Assembly (NCBI RefSeq): GCF_002893625.1
Contig: NZ_PKMZ01000004.1
Location: 186,001 to 250,000 of the forward strand
DNA from: Mangrovicella endophytica
Lineage (GTDB): Bacteria > Pseudomonadota > Alphaproteobacteria > Rhizobiales > Rhizobiaceae
Length of the DNA: 64,000 nt
Direction of reading: 5' to 3'
Under the pieces are notes generated by a model. It had not been told where the DNA came from. It worked only from the letters and a program-made list of their open reading frames with translations, and searched no databases. The position numbers and the translations under genes are program-made. Below, in pieces: positions 60,755-64,000 of this stretch (positions are counted from its first letter, which is position 1; every line of letters starts with the position of its first letter).

Positions 60755-62038
60755 TCAGGCGACGAGGATGATGCGGCAGTCATTGACGTTGGTGTGGGTC
60801 GGTCCCGGCCGGAAGATGTCGCCGATCGCGTCGAAGAAGCCGGTGGAGTCGTTGTCCGCCAAGGCGGCTGCCGCGTCGACGCCGTGCTTCTCTGCGCGGT
60901 CCAGCGTGTCCGGCGCCACGAAGGCACCGGCAGGGTCGGTGGCAAGACCGCCGCCGCCATCGGTACCATCCGTGTCGGCGCTGAGGGCGAAGATGTCCCG
61001 AGCCCCGCCGAGTGCGAGCGCCAAAGCGAGGGCGTATTCCTGGTTGGGTCCACCCTGCCCCTGCCCTCGGATCGTCACCGTCAGCTCGCCGCCGGACAGG
61101 ATGGCGATACGCTCGCCGCGGCCGCGGGCCTCCAGCGCCAGCCGCGCGTGCTCGGCGGCGACGTCGCGCGCCTCGCCTTCGAGATCGGAACCCAGAAGGA
61201 GCGGCTGCCAGCCGAGCCTTGCCGCCTCGGCCGCTGCGGCATCGAGCGCGCCAGCCGGCGTCGCGATGATGCTGTAGTCGCTCGCCGCGAAGACCGGATC
61301 GTCCGCCTTCGGCGTCTCGTTGGCGGCATCAGCGAGGACCGCCTGGCAGGCCGGCGGCAGCGTGATGCCATAGGTCTCGATCACCGCCAGCGCATCCGCC
61401 AGCGTGGTTGGATCGGCGACGGTCGGACCGGAGGCGATCACGCTCGGATCGTCGCCCGGCACGTCGGAGATCGCCAGCGTCACCAGATGCGACCGGCTGC
61501 AGGCCTGTGCCAGCCGGCCGCCCTTGATCTGCGACAGGTGCTTGCGCACGCAGTTGATCTCGCCGATCGCCGCGCCGCTGCGCAGCAGCGCTTTCGTCAC
61601 CGCCTGCTTGTCCTCCAGTGTGACGTCGCCCGCCGGCAGCAGCCAGTTGGCCGAGCCGCCGCCGGAGATCAGCGCCAGCACCAGATCGTCCGGACCGGCG
61701 GAGGCCGCTAGTTCCAGCACACGACGCGTCGCGGCAAGGCCGTGGGCGTTCGGCAACGGGTGGCCGGCCTCAACCACTGCGAGGTGGCCAGCCGGCAGCG
61801 CATAACCGTCGCGCGTCACGGCGATGCCGTCGATCCTCTCTTCACCCAGGCCGCGTTCGCGATAGTGGCGCTCGGCCACCGCCGCCATGCTGGCCGCCGC
61901 CTTGCCGGCGGCAAGGATGATGACGCGACCGGTCGGCGGCTCCGGCAGATGCTGGGCAAGGATGGTCGCCGGATGAGCCGCCGCGACGGCGCTTTCGAAG
62001 ATGCCGGTCAAGTCGCGGCGTGCCGCCTCGAAATCCAT
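60755..62038 (-). CDS. Glycerate 2-kinase (MOFRL family)
   Basis: Phosphorylates D-glycerate to 2-phosphoglycerate, feeding glycolate, tartrate or serine-cycle carbon into central metabolism. The 427-residue protein belongs to the GckA/TtuD family: IILAAGKAAASMA, ALISGGGSANWLLP and VPGDDPSVIASGPT at the front and the C-terminal MOFRL domain with SGGELTVTIRG, DTDGTDG and THTNVND. Glycerate from RuBisCO photorespiration-like oxygenation could be one source, which is inference. Confidence 0.92.
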   Translation of the reverse strand: MDFEAARRDLTGIFESAVAAAHPATILAQHLPEPPTGRVIILAAGKAAASMAAVAERHYRERGLGEERIDGIAVTRDGYALPAGHLAVVEAGHPLPNAHGLAATRRVLELAASAGPDDLVLALISGGGSANWLLPAGDVTLEDKQAVTKALLRSGAAIGEINCVRKHLSQIKGGRLAQACSRSHLVTLAISDVPGDDPSVIASGPTVADPTTLADALAVIETYGITLPPACQAVLADAANETPKADDPVFAASDYSIIATPAGALDAAAAEAARLGWQPLLLGSDLEGEARDVAAEHARLALEARGRGERIAILSGGELTVTIRGQGQGGPNQEYALALALALGGARDIFALSADTDGTDGGGGLATDPAGAFVAPDTLDRAEKHGVDAAAALADNDSTGFFDAIGDIFRPGPTHTNVNDCRIILVA

Positions 62039-62322
62039 ACTGTTCCTCCCGGCGCGGCAGAACTCCCATCGCCTCGCGCCGCAGTTCTAGTGCCTTTCAC
62101 GACAGGGTGGAAACCGTTCTGTTGCGCGACCGTATGGCGAACGTCACCAACGAGGTCGCTGGATCGCGCCGGCCGCTCCGCGTCGATCCCGTGCAATGAG
62201 CCGCCCGAGATGCCGACCATGCATGCGAGCGATGCGCCGATACCCTTTAGATGCGATCCCGCAACGACTATGTGAAGGGCGTTCGCAAGGAGGCGCTCCT
62301 TCGGAGCGACAGAGGTGAGTTG

Positions 62323-63744
62323 ATGTTCGAGGCCTTCGACCCCGTCGTCCTGGCACGAATCCAGTTTGCCTTCACGATCTCCTTCCACATTATCTTTCCG
62401 GCCTTCTCGATCGGCCTTGCCTCCTATCTCGCCGTCCTGGAAGGGCTGTGGCTCGCCACCGGCAAGTCCGTCTACATGGACGTCTTCCGCTACTGGGTGA
62501 AGATCTTCGCGCTGACCTTCGGCATGGGCGTCGTCTCAGGCCTGACGATGAGCTATCAGTTCGGCACCAACTGGTCGGTCTTCTCCGACAAGACAGGACC
62601 GGTGCTCGGGCCGCTGATGGCCTACGAGGTGCTGTCGGCCTTCTTCCTCGAAGCGGGCTTCCTCGGCATCATGCTGTTCGGCATGAACAAGGTCGGCCGC
62701 AAGCTGCATTTCTTCGCCACGGTGGTGGTGGCGCTCGGCACCTTCTTCTCCGCCTTCTGGATCCTGTCGGTGAATTCCTGGATGCACACGCCCGCCGGCT
62801 ACGCGATCAACGCGGCCGGACAGTTCATCCCGGCGGACTGGTGGGCGATCGTCTTCAACCCGTCCTTCCCCTACCGGCTCGTCCACATGGTGCTGGCTGC
62901 CTACCTCACGACGGCCTTCGTGGTGGGTGCGGTCGGGGCGCTGCATCTCCTGCGTGACCGGGACAACCGGCGGGCGCATCTGATGTTCTCCATGGCGCTC
63001 TGGATGGCCACGATCGTTGCACCTATCCAGATCCTGGCCGGCGACCAGCACGGGCTGAACACGCTGGAGCACCAGCCGGCCAAGGTCGCCGCAATGGAGG
63101 GCCATTTCGAGACGAACCGCGACGGCGGCATGCCGCTGACGCTGTTCGGCATCCCGAACATGGAAACGGCGCGGACGGACTACGCGCTGGAGGTCCCGGC
63201 GCTCGGATCGCTGATCCTCGGCCATAGTCTCGACGCCGAGATCAAGGGGCTCGACGCCTTTCCGCGCGAGGACTGGCCGAATGCGACGGTGATCTTCTGG
63301 ACGTTCCGGGTCATGGTCGCGATCGGCTTTGCGATGCTGGGCCTCGGGCTGTGGTCGCTGTGGACCCGCTGGCGCGGCTCGCTGCGCCAGTCCACCTGGC
63401 TGCAACGGGCGATGGTGGCGATGGGGCCGAGCGGCTTCCTGGCCGTTCTCTGCGGCTGGATCACCACCGAGATGGGCCGGCAACCCTACACCGTCTACGG
63501 ATTGCTGCGCACGTCGGAAAGCGCTTCGCCGATCGCTGCGGAAGCAGTCGGCACCTCGCTCCTTGCCTTCATCGTGGTCTACTTCCTGCTGTTCGGCGCC
63601 GGCACCTTCTACATCCTGCGCCTGATGGCGAAGCCGCCGACGCCATTCGAGGAAGAGCCACCGCGCCAGCCGATCCGCTCGGCCGGCATCACGCCGGCAC
63701 CGGCCCTCGACGACGACGTGCCCGAACCGGCTCGCGGCGAATAG
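62323..63744 (+). CDS. cioA: Cytochrome bd-type quinol oxidase subunit I, cyanide-insensitive type
   Basis: Oxidises quinol and reduces O2 to water at the inner membrane. The 473-residue protein has about nine helices, ARIQFAFTISFHIIFPAFSIG with the N-terminal haem His, SYQFGTNWSVFSD, and the motif GWITTEMGRQPYTVYG. The quinol-binding Q loop is short, as in CioA from Pseudomonas and unlike E. coli CydA. The ATG at 62323 follows AGAGGTGAG and gives the family start; the open frame to 62251 is a leader. It is followed by cioB after 11 bases. Confidence 0.93.
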   Translation: MFEAFDPVVLARIQFAFTISFHIIFPAFSIGLASYLAVLEGLWLATGKSVYMDVFRYWVKIFALTFGMGVVSGLTMSYQFGTNWSVFSDKTGPVLGPLMAYEVLSAFFLEAGFLGIMLFGMNKVGRKLHFFATVVVALGTFFSAFWILSVNSWMHTPAGYAINAAGQFIPADWWAIVFNPSFPYRLVHMVLAAYLTTAFVVGAVGALHLLRDRDNRRAHLMFSMALWMATIVAPIQILAGDQHGLNTLEHQPAKVAAMEGHFETNRDGGMPLTLFGIPNMETARTDYALEVPALGSLILGHSLDAEIKGLDAFPREDWPNATVIFWTFRVMVAIGFAMLGLGLWSLWTRWRGSLRQSTWLQRAMVAMGPSGFLAVLCGWITTEMGRQPYTVYGLLRTSESASPIAAEAVGTSLLAFIVVYFLLFGAGTFYILRLMAKPPTPFEEEPPRQPIRSAGITPAPALDDDVPEPARGE

Positions 63745-63755
63745 GAGACACGAGG

Positions 63756-64000
63756 ATGGACCTGCCGCTGCTCTGGGCCTTCATCATCGCCTTCGCCGTG
63801 CTCGCCTATGTCCTTCTGGACGGGTTCGATCTCGGGACGGGCATCCTCTTCCCGTTCCTCGGCCGGCACGAGAACCGCGACACGGCGATGAACTCCGTCG
63901 CGCCGATCTGGGACGGCAATGAGACCTGGTTGATCCTGGGCGGCGGCGGTCTTTTCGCCGTCTTCCCGCTTGCCTATGCCATCATCATGCCGGCGATCTA
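63756..64000 (+). CDS. cioB: Cytochrome bd-type quinol oxidase subunit II, 3' end outside window
   Basis: The first 81 codons of the partner subunit are present; the frame runs off the window. It begins MDLPLLWAFIIAFAVLAYV and has the CydB signature LLDGFDLGTGIL and WDGNETWLILGGGGLFAVFP. The ATG at 63756 is preceded by AGGAG and lies 11 bases after cioA, so they form one operon. Confidence 0.94.
   Translation, partial: MDLPLLWAFIIAFAVLAYVLLDGFDLGTGILFPFLGRHENRDTAMNSVAPIWDGNETWLILGGGGLFAVFPLAYAIIMPAI

Overview
The window is one continuous, very GC-rich chromosomal segment with densely packed genes. Many neighbouring genes overlap by 4 bases (ATGA). The gene content points to an alphaproteobacterium of the order Hyphomicrobiales (Rhizobiales). 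The evidence is a chemotaxis operon in the Sinorhizobium meliloti order (mcp-cheS-cheY1-cheA-cheW-cheR-cheB-cheY2-cheD-cheT), a Calvin-cycle operon with form I RuBisCO of the proteobacterial cbbLSX type, a zeaxanthin-glucoside carotenoid cluster, a Zur-controlled znuABC locus, and DUF1476 and DUF2585 proteins. Photosynthesis-independent CO2 fixation together with yellow carotenoids would suit Aurantimonas or Aureimonas-like bacteria. That genus-level guess is inference.

Layout. 2-1681: C-terminal part of a double-domain siderophore permease (FhuB-like). 1743-5552: metH on the minus strand with a palindromic operator at its 5' end. 5806-6114: a small DUF1476 protein. 6236-8898: a cobalamin riboswitch followed by a Rieske oxygenase and its reductase of the glycine betaine monooxygenase (GbcAB) type. 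9068-18272: the che operon. 18932-23148: trhO, zur, znuB and znuC on the minus strand, facing znuA on the plus strand across two Zur boxes. 23223-25098: a Tat-exported metallo-hydrolase and a SleB-like lipoprotein. 25338-29347: an ABC importer of the polyamine/iron/phosphonate type. 29755-30765: a TerC/Alx membrane protein. 31031-34243: a four-gene operon for galactose/galactonate catabolism. 34344-35324: an aldo-keto reductase. 35466-39271: eutB-eutC-permease for ethanolamine use. 39395-41994: copA behind a CueR-type promoter. 42091-42785: a RelB/DinJ-like antitoxin gene coupled to a papain/C39-like cysteine peptidase gene, which is the least familiar unit in the window. 42851-50842: the cbb operon cbbF-P-A-L-S-X-E with divergent cbbR; cbbT is absent. 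50965-56444: crtZ facing crtX-Y-I-B; crtE is absent. 56562-58703: a DUF2585 membrane protein and a HerA-like ATPase. 58851-59917: toxin-antitoxin remnants (orphan HigA, a stop-interrupted antitoxin, an intact BrnT/BrnA pair). 59972-62038: D-lyxose isomerase and glycerate 2-kinase. 62323-64000: the start of a cyanide-insensitive cytochrome bd (cioAB) operon.

Cobalamin recurs. MetH and ethanolamine ammonia-lyase are B12 enzymes, and the gbcAB operon sits behind a B12 riboswitch. A 9-bp helix between that aptamer and gbcA would bury the gbcA ribosome-binding site, so control is probably translational. Metal homeostasis (Zn, Cu, siderophore iron, TerC) is a second theme. No tRNA, rRNA, CRISPR array, IS element or phage gene was recognised. 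Shadow reading frames opposite the real genes were left out. Translations and coordinates were read by eye, and no database search was run.
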